64,000 nt of DNA from NCBI RefSeq assembly GCF_910592395.1, contig NC_088309.1, positions 4,900,501 to 4,964,500 on the forward strand, read 5' to 3'. Below the pieces are notes generated by a model. The model had not been told where the DNA came from. It searched no databases and saw only the letters and a program-made list of their open reading frames with translations. This document shows positions 48,268 to 59,909 of this stretch, in pieces; the first letter of the stretch is position 1, and every line of letters starts with the position of its first letter. The stretch comes from Lineus longissimus (taxonomy: Eukaryota; Nemertea; Pilidiophora; Heteronemertea; Lineidae). Position numbers and translations under genes: made by a program.

Positions 48268-49192
48268 TCAGGAGATCTCAGTGTAACAAAAATGCCGGTG
48301 TCAGCAGCGTCTGTTCTGTAGCTGTATGGTGGTATATTGCTGATTATGCATCAATTGCAGTTGTGATGAGTCTAGATCGTCTATAGTCATAGCCCAAGGA
48401 TTACTGGAGGACCACTTTCGCTGCGCGTCCTATTAGGATATTTTACAGCAAGGCTGGTAAGTTTTCAAGTTCATCATTTGTGTTATTGACCCAGGTCTAG
48501 CTATCAGGCAAGTCCAAATTTCAATTCTGCTCAATGAGTGCCACAATACAGTGACTTTTACAGCCTTATTCGTTGTAAACTCAGCAAGGAGTCTTCTCGA
48601 TCAATTTCTAAGGAATTTTGAAGACATCGCTGACAGACAGCGGCGTTGGCACCTGACCAGACGACAAGCAGACCAGCAGACGACAAACTACCGTTGGCCT
48701 GCTATCATCATCATCACGAGGCTCCTTTGCAGGCTCCTAGCATCGTAGTCGTCGTCATCGTCGTCGTCGTCACATTGCCGTTTTTTTACTATTTTCCGGT
48801 CTTTCACCGCTCAACTAAACGGTTCGATAATTTTTTTGCGGCTCTTATGGGCCATGGAACCCCCTGACAAGCATCCGACCATATGCAGTGAAACCTTGCG
48901 AACTTTATCGTCGAGTTATTGGTTCTGATCGGCCTAAATATATAACTAGATATATATGTGATTATTATGCTGCTAATCAATGAGGCCGGATCAATGCTCT
49001 TAGTTAACTCTGCTCATAATCGACTATTGAACTCTTTACCCCGGTTTTCTGCAACCTTTCTTTCTTATATCAGGTGCGTCGAACAGGCTCTCAAAAACCA
49101 TCGCACAGCCACGTGTTGCGAGGGAAATTTTCCCGCGCTGCAACAGATCGATATCTGAGCTAAATTTAGAATCATCAGCATCCTTTTCCATC

Positions 49193-51694
49193 ATGGCGCC
49201 GATTGTATGGAACGATTTCTTGCCAATGACATCAGAGATGGATTGGTGCGAACCGAATTATGCTGTCACGAGTTATATAGCGGAATTCTATAATACGGTA
49301 GGTAATCCTCAGAGCTCGAGGACGGGTTGGGACTTGTCGAATTCTACGATCACCTCGCAAACATCTCTGCAGTCTCCCGCTTTAATTGCTCCTCATACAG
49401 GATGCCTCAAAATAGTTGTAACCAAGTAGGCTATGGGTAGAAGACTAGCTAAGTGGAAGTTCCATGCTATGTATGATAGTTGTGCCTGCGGGTGTGCTTC
49501 TCCCTATAATATGAATATGTCTGTAGTCACTGTAACTTAAAAATTGCTTCACCGTCAATACAGATAGGCCTACTGTCAGAATATGTTGTTTTTGTCAGTG
49601 AGAGAACCGTCCTGCCCGGTGTATGCAATTACATGCATAAACATGTAGGCCTAATTATATGATTTGTAGGCCTAAAATTGATTTCTATATTACCTAATAC
49701 GTTCCCATCCCATTTACATCCTGTATGCACTATATGTACAGCAATTAATGACCAACTGCAAATGTTGACCTAATTCGTGGCGTATGTGTAACTGTCATTA
49801 ATGATGATAACAACCTAACAACGGGGGAATCCCGAGATTCGCGTCACAACGGCCCTCAGTGTTGGTTGGCTCTGTCCTACCGGCTCTGGTAGACACTGAG
49901 AAAGGTGTCACCCTCGATGTTCAAATAATACATGTGGATATAAAACACCACAGCAGGCCTAACCGAGGGCATAGAGGGCTTGATATCTTTGGTACAGTGA
50001 GGCAACACCACCATTTTAACACGTTGTCTTATCTGGATGCTATTTTGTTCCTTGAACCTTAGAGTAGCCAGAATTTAGTCTGGTTATATACGCTAAGCTT
50101 GAACCACTGTCGGCCTATCCGTTGGGAGTCTCAGCTTTTGATATTCTCTCCAAAGTCTGAGCTATTGAGGAACAGAAAATGAGGTAATCACCACCAAGAC
50201 TGCCATAAAAATCAGCCTAATTGTCTGAAAGATCCAGGATATCAGGCAATTGCCCTCCAATTTCCTCATAAGACGTTTTTTCCGTATTTGTTTGTCGTAT
50301 GAGTTAATTACGTTTTCGACGTTCCTTCTTTTTCAGATAAGTAATCTACCGCTAGTGATCCTACCAATTATTCTAATCATCCTCAACAAGGAGTACTCCA
50401 GGCGAGTATCGTGTGGGCCAAACGTCATCTGGGGACTAGTCATCACCGTCGGACTCGGTTCGACCTACTTCCACGGTACGCTGAGCCGGATGGGACAGCT
50501 TCTCGATGAGGTGACCATCAGTTGGGTCGTGCATGGCACATTCGCTCTCCTCATCCCAAGACACATGCTGCCAATTAGCTTAAAGGGAGACAGGTAAGGC
50601 GCTGTCATTGAGTTCAATTGCTGTTGATTCTTCTTTCCTTTTTGAAAGTGTAGCCTTGTCAATATTCTATTTAGTATAAATGTAGTATACAAGCGTACTC
50701 GTTGTGGCCCGACCGAGACATACGCATCTCCCGATGAACCCATCGACAAATTGTCGTGCTTGTCATAACTACTCATATAGCCCATTTCGTCATCCTGATC
50801 GTTCCTCACAGTACCTGGTGCCAGGCCGGTCCACTGCATCCGGAGTTTAGTCACTCATAACCTAATAACTTCTATATTTCGTCTTCCCGTTTTCAGAGCT
50901 ACTGTGAGAAATTTGATGCTTCTCCTGGCTGCGATATGGTCTATCCTTGCCATCATCATTCCTGCCGTCACACCTGTTATCCTACAGTTCCTTGGCATAC
51001 CATGTTTCTATGTCCACTTTCGCACGATGAGAAGGTAGTGTAAAAGTTGTATAATATGTCGCCAAAACTTTTAGGAAAGGACTTCCAAGTATAGTAAGAG
51101 GAGAACTAATCTCATGAACGTCATCCTCAACTCATGTTCCATTCTGGAAAATGTAGTACCACATTCATACCAGAGCCAGCTTGGAAACTGTACACACATA
51201 CACCTATTGGTCCTTTTACGGCGGCATTTTGTAGTCGTACATTATGTATGCGTACACTGATTTGTATAGACTCTATTGTAACGTCGCTTTTCAACTTGAT
51301 AGCGTTACATTCCCGGTTACATTGATGTCTGATAGTTTCTGGTAATTGACAAGTTTTTGACTATGTTTAATTTTGTTCCAGATGTGATTGTCCTGAGGTC
51401 GTCAAGCTCGGCAACAGAGCTGGAGTCATCTTCCTTCTCGCCACAGCCTGTTGGCTTGCTGATCAAATGTTCTGTCCATTCTGGATCAGCATCAACTTTC
51501 CGTATCTTCACAGTTTCTTCCATATTTTAGCTGCCTTCGCTGCCTGCTCTTCAATCACCAGCTTTGTTTACATCGAAGCAATAGAAAAAGTGCCTGAACA
51601 AAATCCGCATCTCAAGTATTGGCCAAGTAACGAATGGAAAGTCCTTTCAGTGCCTTATATCAGGTTTGGAGAGGAGACCAAAAAATCCGAATGA
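49193..51694 (+). CDS. Alkaline ceramidase (ACER2-like), paralogue A
   Basis: Multi-pass ER/Golgi enzyme that hydrolyses ceramide to sphingosine and fatty acid. Coding exons: 49193-49297, 50337-50593, 50897-51034, 51382-51694 (105+257+138+313 nt, 270 aa). Family hallmarks: SEMDWCEPNY, then IAEFYNTISN across the first junction. YFHGTLSRMGQLLDE holds His81 and Asp92, and FPYLHSFFHIL holds His210 and His214; these are the four residues expected for the Zn-dependent CREST-type active site. The C-terminal EKVPEQNPHLKYWPSNEW is also typical. Exon 1 is short and was set by phase and the conserved DWCE motif. About seven hydrophobic segments are visible, as in human ACER2. The tandem paralogue lies 5 kb downstream. 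Confidence 0.93.
49298..50336 (+). other. Ceramidase A intron 1
   Basis: A 1.0-kb phase-0 intron (donor gtaggt, acceptor tttttcag). No extra exon or repeat seen apart from several taggcct words near 49567-49675. Confidence 0.5.
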
Positions 51695-52520
51695 TCAGTT
51701 TCCGATACTCATCACGACGCCTGTGGCTTTATACCCTATATGCTTTATCATGAATTCCATAAAATGTCTTTAGTGGCCAAGATGGTGTTGGACTGAACAC
51801 CGTGTATCCGGTGCCTATCGGGAGGTTTTCATGGACCAAAAGGGAAGAGCCATAAGACAATCACAAAACCGATAGGAGCCTCCTACAAAGGAGCCATTAA
51901 TGATGATGATAATAGCAGGCCAACAGGTACTTGTCGAGAAGTACCCCATGGGTACCCATATGGCCGCCGACACTTGCCCATATGTTAGTTATATGGGGCC
52001 AATAAATTTTACTATGTCTTCTGATAACGACAAGGGACAATATATGTGGTGATGTTGGAAAGACCAAGAACCAGGGGATGTTTACACGAACTGGTCCTTG
52101 GTGAGTCGGTCTCCGGTTGTCATGTATAACAACTTCCTTGTGCAGAAAAGCATCTGGCAATATCTGGCCGCAAATTATGAAGCAAGATACAATGTGTAAG
52201 GTCTCCTTCCTGGTTGTGACTGTCACAGAGCTAATAGTGCCTCTGTGTGCTCCTTGTCCACAGAAAGACCATGACACTTTGGTTGTGTAATCGGTTGTGA
52301 AGTTGTCACAACCTCCCTTCAGCCGCTTCCCTGACAGAACTCTTACAACTGAAGACAACACAGAAAAGCAAAGGCAAGAATAATCTTTTACCATTTTCTT
52401 CTATATCGATCTTCTGAACAGCACATTGTTGCAAAAATTACAGGTTCATTTCAAAATATAAAGTTGAATCAAAACAGAGTAACTCGTAAATCAAAGTACA
52501 CTTTTCAATTGAGACAACTC
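51695..52520. other. 3' UTR of ceramidase A and spacer
   Basis: Non-coding as far as I can tell. Around 51815-51885 the words ctatcgggaggttttcatgg and ccgataggagcctcc form a loose inverted repeat. A 165-codon minus-strand open frame here resembles no known family and starts and ends without splice or promoter context. Confidence 0.4.
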
Positions 52521-54556
52521 CAATACATGTCCTGGTCCCAGACTGTGACTGAGACAGAATGGCCATGTAGTGCGCCAAAGCTCCGAGCTAGGCAACACGG
52601 AGCGAGTTAGTCCAAGGTTGTGACAGAAGTGTGTCTTTGACCAAGCATGTCCTGGCCCAGACTGTGACTGAGATAGAATGTTCAGGTAGTGCACCAAGGG
52701 TCCGAGCTAGGCATCACGGAGCGAGTTAGTCCAAGGTTGTGACAGAAGTGTGTCTTTGACCAAGCATGTCCTGGCCCAGACTGTGACTGAGATAGAATGT
52801 TCAGGTAGTGCGCCAAAGGTCAGAGCTAGGCAACACGGAGCGAGTTAGTCCAAGATTGTGACAGAAGTGTGTCTTTGTCCAAGACATGTCCTGGTCCCAG
52901 ATTGTGACTGAGACAGAATAGCCATGTAGTGCACCAAAGGTCAGAGCTAGGCAACACGGAGCGAGTTAGTCCAAGGTTGTGACAGAAGTGTGTCTTTGAC
53001 CAAGCATGTCCTGGCCCAGACTGTGACTGAGATAGAATGTTCAGGTAGTGCACCAAGGGTCCGAGCTAGGCATCACGGAGCGAGTTAGTCCAAGGTTGTG
53101 ACAGAAGTGTGTCTTTGACCAAGCATGTCCTGGCCCAGACTGTGACTGAGATAGAATGTTCAGGTAGTGCGCCAAAGGTCCGAGCTAGGCATCACAGAGC
53201 GAGTTAGTCCGAGGTTGTGACAGTAGTGTGTCGTTGTCCAAGACATGCCCTGGTCCCAGACTGTGACTGAGACAGAATGGCCATTTCGTGCACCAAAGGT
53301 CAGAGCTAGGCATTCCAGAGCTCGAGCGAGTTAGTCCAAGGTTGTGACAGAAGTGTGTCTTTGACCGATACCTGTCCTGGCCCAGACTGTGACTGAGATA
53401 GAATGGTCAGGTAGTGCACCAAGGGTCCAAGCTAGGCATCATGGAGCGAGTTAGTCCAAGGTTGTGACAGAAGTGTGTCTTTGTCCAATACATGTCCTGG
53501 TCCAGACTGTGACTAAGACAGAATGGTCAGGTACATGTAGTGCACCAAGGGTCCGAGCTAGGCATCATGGAGCGAGTTAGTCCAAGGTTGTGACAGAAGT
53601 GTGTCTTTGACCGATACATGTCCTGGCCCAGCATGTGACTGAGATAGAATGGTCCGGTAATGCACCAAGGGTCCGAGCTAGGCATCACGGAGCGAGTTAG
53701 TCCAAGGTTGTGACAGAAGTGTGTCTTTGTCCAACACATGTCCTGGTCCCAGACTGTGACTGAGACAGAATGGTCAGGTAGTGCACCAAAGGTCCGAGCC
53801 AGGCATCACGGAGCGAGTTAGTCCAAGGTTGTGACAGAAGTGTGTCTTTGTCCAAGACATGTCCTGGTCCCAGATTGTGACTGAGACAGAATAGCCATGT
53901 AGTGCACTGAAGGTCCGAGCTGGGCATCACGGAACGAGTTAGTCCAAGGTTATGACAGAAGTGTGTCTTTGACCGATACATGTCCTGGCCCAGCATGTGA
54001 CTGAGATAGAATGGTCCGGTAATGCACCAAGGGTCCGAGCTAGGCATCATGGAGCGAGTTAGTCCAAGGTTGTGACAGAAGTGTGTCTTTGTCCAATACA
54101 TGTCCTGGTCCCAGACTGTGACTGAGACAGAATGGTCCGGTAGTGCACCAAAGGTCCGAGCTAGGCCTCACGGAGCGAGTTAGTCCAAGGTTGTGACAGA
54201 AGTGTGTCTTTGTCCAATATATGTCCTGGTCCCAGACTGTGACTCAGACAGAATGGCCATGTAGTGCACCAAAGGTCAGAGCTAGGCCTCACGGGGCGAG
54301 TTAGTCCAAGGTTGTGACAGAAGTGTGTCTTTGACCGATACATGTCTTGGCCCAGACTGTGACTGTGAGAGAATGGTCAGGTAGTGCACCAAGGGTCCGA
54401 GCTAGGCATCACGGGGAAAGTTAGTCCAAGGTTGTGACAGAAATGTGTCTTTGTCTGATACACACCCTGGACCAATTCTGTGACTGAGACAGAATGGTCA
54501 TTTCACAGCAGGGCATGGGTGAGTTTGTCCAAGGTTGAGACAGAAGTGTGTCTTTC
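52521..54556. repeat. Satellite array, 17 monomers of about 120 bp
   Basis: Each monomer carries tgtcctggtcccagactgtg, gactgagacagaatgg, agtgcaccaaaggtccgagc, gagcgagttagtccaaggtt and gtgacagaagtgtgtctttg. The last word recurs at 52620, 52739, 52858, 52979, 53098, 53217, 53344, 53464, 53590, 53710, 53831, 53952, 54072, 54193, 54314, 54434 and, diverged, 54537. Spacing is 119-127 bp, with a short last unit of 103. First and last copies are the most diverged, as expected for arrays homogenised by unequal exchange. The many minus-strand open frames reading HFCHNLGLTRSV are a by-product, since 120 is divisible by three. Confidence 0.95.
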
Positions 54557-54656
54557 ACATAAGTCTGGTCGAAATATCGATAGATATTCCCCTTTGACAG
54601 AGTACCACATCTAGTCCAGCTGCTAAGCTTAGAATTGTGCATTTTAATGGGGAAAG

Positions 54657-55219
54657 CATGAAATTTGGTAGGATGGTAGGGGTCATTTATCGATTAAGAC
54701 CCTAATTTTTCACGCCCCCTGGCGGTCGCCACCTTGGAATCCAATTTGGCCCGTTTCCTGCAATATCTCGGAATCTATTGCACGTACGGGTATAATTTTG
54801 ACGGCTTACCCTAGGTTTTCAGGTATGACGAATTCAACGGAACCAATGGAAATGCCATAATATGGCCGCCATACTGGATTCCAAGATGGCCGCCACCATG
54901 AGTGCCTATAATTATTTGTCACCCCATATATACATACTGGTTATCGATGGAGACATGAAATTTGGCATATATGTGACAGGACCCCTAAGGATCACTAATC
55001 GATTAAGATCCCAACGTGAAACGCCCCCTAGTGGCAGCCATATTGAATTTCAAAATGGCCGCCATATTTTGGGCTTTCTCCCTGAATATCTCTGACACTA
55101 TTGCAGATAGAGGTATAATTTCATGTCTTACCTTAGGTTTTCAGGTATGACGAATCGAATGGAACCAACGAAAATTTCATATAATGGCCACCATATTGGA
55201 TTTCAAGATGGCCGCCATC
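54657..55219. repeat. Duplicated 297-bp repeat rich in AAGATGGCCGCC words
   Basis: Two diverged copies begin with catgaaatttgg at 54657 and 54954. Shared order: gattaaga-cc, cgccccctgg or cgccccctag, a gccatnttg word, ctattgca, ttaccctaggttttcaggta, tgacgaat, and terminal ttccaagatggccgcca. The CAAGATGGCCGCC words recur in both orientations and resemble YY1 sites. Similar sequence is likely interspersed elsewhere in the genome. Confidence 0.8.
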
Positions 55220-56735
55220 TATAGGGAGCACTGCATATGAGGTGTGGATTACAGTGTTGGGGAGGCTCAGTTAGACATTATGGGATAGATAGAGTTGCAT
55301 CTTTCCAAAGGAAATGCTGTAACGTGTGGGACGTTATCAGACGTAGGTTCTGTGTGGCTTCAACAATAGAGGCTTTCGGACAATACTAGCATAGGATTGA
55401 CTTGGACTGTTGCGCTTGCCACAGTTTCTGTGCCACAGTACGAGAGTGACATTATTTGCCAACGCACATTTACTGCATAAGATGGAATAGGCAAATCAAG
55501 AGCCCTGTGGCGAAGAGCCATATAGGTTTTACAGGCGTGCGCCAGAGATTAGATTTTTGTATTACATTGTACTTGATGCAAAACTGATGTATAAATCTTT
55601 GTTTTGTATTTAAGTCTGAATATGGTTTGGGCACTATATAAAAGACTCATTATAAAGAGTCTACCGAATATTGGGGAAAAATAGAGACTGCAGTGACCCT
55701 GTGGGAGAGGTCGGGTTTACAGGATGTCATCAGCTGGTTGGTCACTGTCACTAGTGTCGCTGGTTGTGACAGTTAAAAGCATTTGAGAAGACGGGCTAGA
55801 TTTGTGTACATTCCCTCTTGCGGTGTATTGTGATGTTTTGACACAAGGGCCTCAAAAGGCCCTTGTGTCATGCAGCGTATTCCGTAGCACCGGTATACAT
55901 AACTTATGTTAAACAAATGATGCTCTCAAATGCATTTTCTAAGTGACTGAGAGACGATGTTTACTCGTTAATCCACTGCAAAGAAATACATAACGAATAA
56001 GCCCCCTAGGTTTTCTTCTTATGTATGACAGATGCGTGAGATGGAGGTAAGAAATAAAGAACAAGTATTTTTAAAAACATGATACTATTTACTATGTAAT
56101 CAAGTATGCTGCATGATATGATCCCCCATCCGTACAGACGTCCGTTCATAGCATACCCGTGCGCAATGAACCCTAGATCCTGCCACTGATGTGGTTTTTC
56201 GCCAGTATGAATGAACGCGCCACCGTACGATGCTGCCATCTAACGGAAAACGCTCAACTACTTATGACGTCATCTTTCTTCGTTGTAAACAGAAGTCACA
56301 TGGCAGAAAGATCAGCTGATTGCGCCACTGAATTTTTCGTCTAATTTCGATTTAATTGCGACATTGTCGTTGCCGCGATGACCTATTTATCAGATTGAGA
56401 GGTCGCTATAAAAACTCGTGATTCTCGAGATATGTATGTTGAGAAGTTATAGTGTTTCGATTTGGAGTATTTTGTTTCTGAAATGGGGACTTCTACTGTA
56501 TTGAAACTCAGAATGACAATGAATCCAATGCGCAGTACATACTGACACATAACACTGCCAACAGTGTATTACAACAGTGTATTGATACAGTGTATTCCTT
56601 TGTTGACTGCAGTGAGTACAGTTAGGGTGGTGATACTCTACTGATAGTGGGAATTGAAAATTGTTTTATGTTGAATGCAGCCAACATAATTAATTGAAGT
56701 AGTCGGAAGAGAGAAACAAGACACTTTAAAATATC
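55220..56735. other. Spacer and 5' region of ceramidase B
   Basis: About 1.5 kb without a recognised gene. A short inverted repeat gggcctcaaaaggcccttgtgtca lies near 55847-55871. The promoter and 5' UTR of paralogue B must lie in the distal part. Confidence 0.45.
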
Positions 56736-58375
56736 ATGATGGTGGGGCAGGAACGAGATGCAAGTGATGCTTTGCATGACTTCCGTTCTGGCACATCGGA
56801 TGTTGATTGGTGTGAACATAACTATGAAGTAACCAAATTAGTAGCCGAGTTCTACAACACTGTAAGTATTGAAACAACTGTAGAACACCATAAGTATTGA
56901 TATTCTACGATCTTCTATAGATTGGGAACATAGCGAGAAAGTGATTAGTTAGACTGTACTTTCCAATGTTATCGATGGATGTATTGTTTTTAGGTCAAGG
57001 CTAAAAAACTTGAAAAAATATTAATTTGTAGAAGTCACCTAATTAATAAATATGTCTATGTACAGACCGTTGCCCTGGAAAATTATTAAAAAGATTTGGA
57101 TTTAAAACATCGCACTCATCTTGACTGATTGCTCCTTCTTGTTGAATCGTTGTCATCAAATGCTCGCTATATTAGGTATCAATGTTTCTCTTGTTTTCAG
57201 ATAAGCAATGCACTGTTCTTCATCATGCCACCTCTTCTGATCTACCTGAACTGGCAGTATGCCAAACGAGTGTCCATCTACACTAACCTGATCTGGGCCC
57301 TTCTTGTCATTGTGGGAATAGGATCTGTCTATTTTCATGCAACTCTCAGTTTGGTTGGCCAACTTCTCGATGAAATTTCGATTGTTTGGGTGATCTTCGG
57401 AGCTATAGCTCTTTTATTTCCAAGGGAACACATGCCGACAATATTTCGAGGAAGCAGGTGTGTATTCAGAATAACAAGAAGCTCTTAACCAGTATACATA
57501 TGGGCTCATTCCCAACTTTAGCCGACTGGCAGATAGTTCAGCTGAAGACCTTTGTAACAATAACAATCTTTAGTTCAACGTAGGATTTTGCCTTTTCGAA
57601 AAATGAGTGCAAGTACTTGGGTTTCTATACTGATTTAACACACTTGTTAAGTTGTTCTTTTCTTCCAGGGATAACTTTCGGAAGGTGATCCTGTGTACAG
57701 CATTGGTTGCTTCCTTCCTGGCGTTTTTGATGCCAGTCCTCAATGCATTCATACTCTTCTCCCTCGGCTTTCCCTGTGCTTACATCTTGGTTAAAGAGTT
57801 AAAAAGGTAGGTCAAAGTTAGCTAAGGTGATTTATCTTCATTTCTGGATTAACCACAGTAACTCATCATAAAGCATAAAGGCAGTTAAACTTGAAGGGTG
57901 CAAGTCTTGTCATACCCAAGTAAATTAATGCAACAAACTATGGTTATTTTGAGAGATTTCTGTTCCATCACCTTTGCTTTTTGGAGCTGAATGGTTGAAA
58001 TTTTCACCACATTGAGATCACAGCGACACCGTTGATATATTTTCCAGGTGCAAGTGTCCTCGAGTGTACTACCTAGGATGCCGCTGCTGTTTGACGTGGG
58101 TTGTAGCCGTCATCTGCTGGCTTAGTGACAAATTTTTCTGCCGTATGTGGTCGTCAATTGCATTTCCTTATCTCCATTGTTTCTGGCATATCTTTATCGC
58201 TATCAGTGGATGTACGTCCATTGTGACTCTCATCTACTTCAATGCTGTTGCGGAGGTGCCAGAACAGATGCCGGTCCTCAAATACTGGCCAAGTAACAAG
58301 TGGGATAACTTTGGAATACCGTACATCGCCTTTAAAGCTCTGGCCCCGTGCAGGTCTACATGCAAGTACCTGTGA
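56736..58375 (+). CDS. Alkaline ceramidase (ACER2-like), paralogue B
   Basis: Same enzyme class as the upstream paralogue. Coding exons: 56736-56861, 57201-57457, 57669-57806, 58048-58375 (126+257+138+328 nt, 282 aa). Exons 2 and 3 have the same length and phase as in paralogue [12 protein letters not shown] and [18 protein letters not shown], then [12 protein letters not shown] with SLVGQLLDE (His88, Asp99) and [11 protein letters not shown] (His217, His221), carry the metal-binding set. [15 protein letters not shown] ends the conserved part. It is closer in wording to human ACER2 than paralogue A is, and has a 12-residue longer protein with a Cys-containing tail ([10 protein letters not shown]). 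Two adjacent ATGs (56736, 56739) could both serve as start; I used the first. Confidence 0.94.
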
Positions 58376-58890
58376 ACACTCAGATGAGAATCAATAGGAC
58401 TCGAGATACTGTGTTATTGAATGAGAAGAGTCATTCCTGCCCATAATCAGAGATTATATTAATAAGTTTCTCCTTTTATAGTCAGGTGTTTTTTTGTAGG
58501 CCAGTGTGCATATATATGTTTAGATAATACTTGTTAGATCTGAGCTCTTTAAGAATCTGAAACATATTTTGTGTTATTTTTTTTATAGCTGAACTTGTAA
58601 AGCCAATACTGTGAGGAATTGTGTGTGTTTTCTCAAAAAAAAATGTGTTCATGACGTTTATGTCCATTTGAAAGGTTTGTTTGTTTGAACAAGTAGATTC
58701 TGTGTTTGTCCTAGGTTTTGCCTGATCATCTTGTGAGTGATGGAGACAGTTTTAAAAGCACACCTGTTTATATATGTAGATATGTATACAAAGGTATTGT
58801 AGTTTGAGTGGGAAATGTTCAATTTTGCACACTTTGATGTCAGGTTCTGAGGTAACACTAAATTATTTTCGTGTGGTGCAAAAAACTATG

Positions 58891-59025
58891 TACAGTAGAA
58901 CCTCTCTATCAAGGACACCATCCGGACTGACCAGTGCTGTCCTTAATAGAGAGGTGTCCTAATTACAGAGGTCAAATTGAATGGAAACAACCAGAGAGGT
59001 GTCCGCTAAGGGAGGTTCCACTGTA
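58891..59025. mobile_element. 135-bp Tc1/mariner-type MITE
   Basis: Begins tacagtagaacctctctatc and ends gggaggttccactgta, giving inverted termini with TA at each edge. Inside, aaggacacc and aggtgtcc words recur in inverted order. This layout (tacagtnGAACCTC...GAGGTTCnACTGTA) is typical of very common marine invertebrate MITEs. A related fragment lies in MCT intron 3. Confidence 0.75.
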
Positions 59026-59289
59026 CATGAGAAAGGCGTGAGCTTTTTTTAATGTGAATGTCTACAATATATGCACATTTACTCCTGCAATGTATGTATG
59101 TGATAGTTTTATGTAATTTCTTGTTATCAAGTGTATGAATGCATTTAAATATGTTCCTATATATATTCAGATTGGTGCAATAATGATCAATTCAAAACTG
59201 TTTAAATTTCCAACGAAGTGTGTACTGCAAGCGTTTGTGTGGGCTGGGCTCAATCCTCAACAAAATGGATGAAAATGTTGAGTGATGAT

Positions 59290-59909
59290 AGGCCTTTTTA
59301 CACGGTGCTGGTTCAAGACAACCCTCCTGAACCGTCACGAGGCGTGTTCGGTTCAGGACGGTTCATTTCGCTTTTACACGGGGACGGTTCGACGATCTGG
59401 CCTCGATCCGGCTCCAGGCCGGTTCGTCACTAACATCGTCAATTGGTGGCGCTGTTCAATCCTGCTGGCGGTGGAGCTACGAAAATATCACAACCTTCAA
59501 CAAATAATACAAAATGGTTCACGATGGCGCCGGTGAGATGCAGAGTTTTTGCTTTGGTACACAGCATTTGTATGGAAAGAAAGCTCTTGCTCTCGATAAA
59601 TTGAAGATTTCACAGCAGTTTCTTTCCGCGGAAAATTTCATGCCAGGAACACGGCAGCTATTCCCGCGAATGACGTCACGCGAGTACCGTGTGCAAACCG
59701 GCTCGGAGCCGGTTCGCTTTTACACGCATAAATAAACCCTCCTCCACCGGCCTACACCGGCCTGCACCGACCCGAGACCGGCGATCGGAACCCGCCTCGG
59801 ACCAGGAGGGTTCAGGACGGTAGGTTCGCTTTTACACGAGGGAAAATGAACCGGCTGGTACCTGAACTAGTCTCGATCCGGCTTGAACCCGCACCGTGTA
59901 AAAACGCCT
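59290..59909. mobile_element. 620-bp non-autonomous TIR element with internal TTTTACACG repeats
   Basis: The left end aggcctttttacacggtgct and following ggttcaag match the reverse complement of the right end (aggcgtttttacacggtgcg then ggttcaag) with two mismatches over about 28 bp. The trinucleotide gat flanks both sides (59287-59289, 59910-59912), a possible 3-bp target duplication. Internally the word ggttcgcttttacacg or close variants recurs near 59359, 59707 and 59824, and gaaccggc/gccggttc words are abundant. It is much richer in GC and CpG than its surroundings. No transposase is encoded. Confidence 0.8.

Larger units (their letters stand above)
46437..49192. other. Repeat-rich intergenic region upstream of first ceramidase
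   Basis: About 2.7 kb between SCAMP and the first ceramidase. It contains an 88-bp tandem duplication, a mariner-type hairpin element, a TIR element with perfect 28-bp ends and a short TCG microsatellite (about 48741-48771), listed separately where supported. A pair of inverted words around agtctcgcgcagccagacc and agtctggcgcaagccagg (46905-46962) may be another old hairpin. No coding gene recognised. Confidence 0.5.

Noticed and set aside
50465-50854. 129-codon open frame antisense to ceramidase A exon 2
   Set aside because: Shadow of the real exon on the opposite strand, running into the intron.
51897-52394. 165-codon minus-strand open frame downstream of ceramidase A
   Set aside because: No family resemblance, composition like surrounding non-coding DNA, ends in a run of His codons from an atgatgatg repeat, no splice or promoter context.
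52491-54642. Series of minus-strand open frames with KTHFCHNLGLTRS repeats, possible repeat protein
   Set aside because: They are the satellite monomers read in one frame; several monomers deviate from multiples of three and break the frame, and DNA-level conservation is uniform across codon positions.
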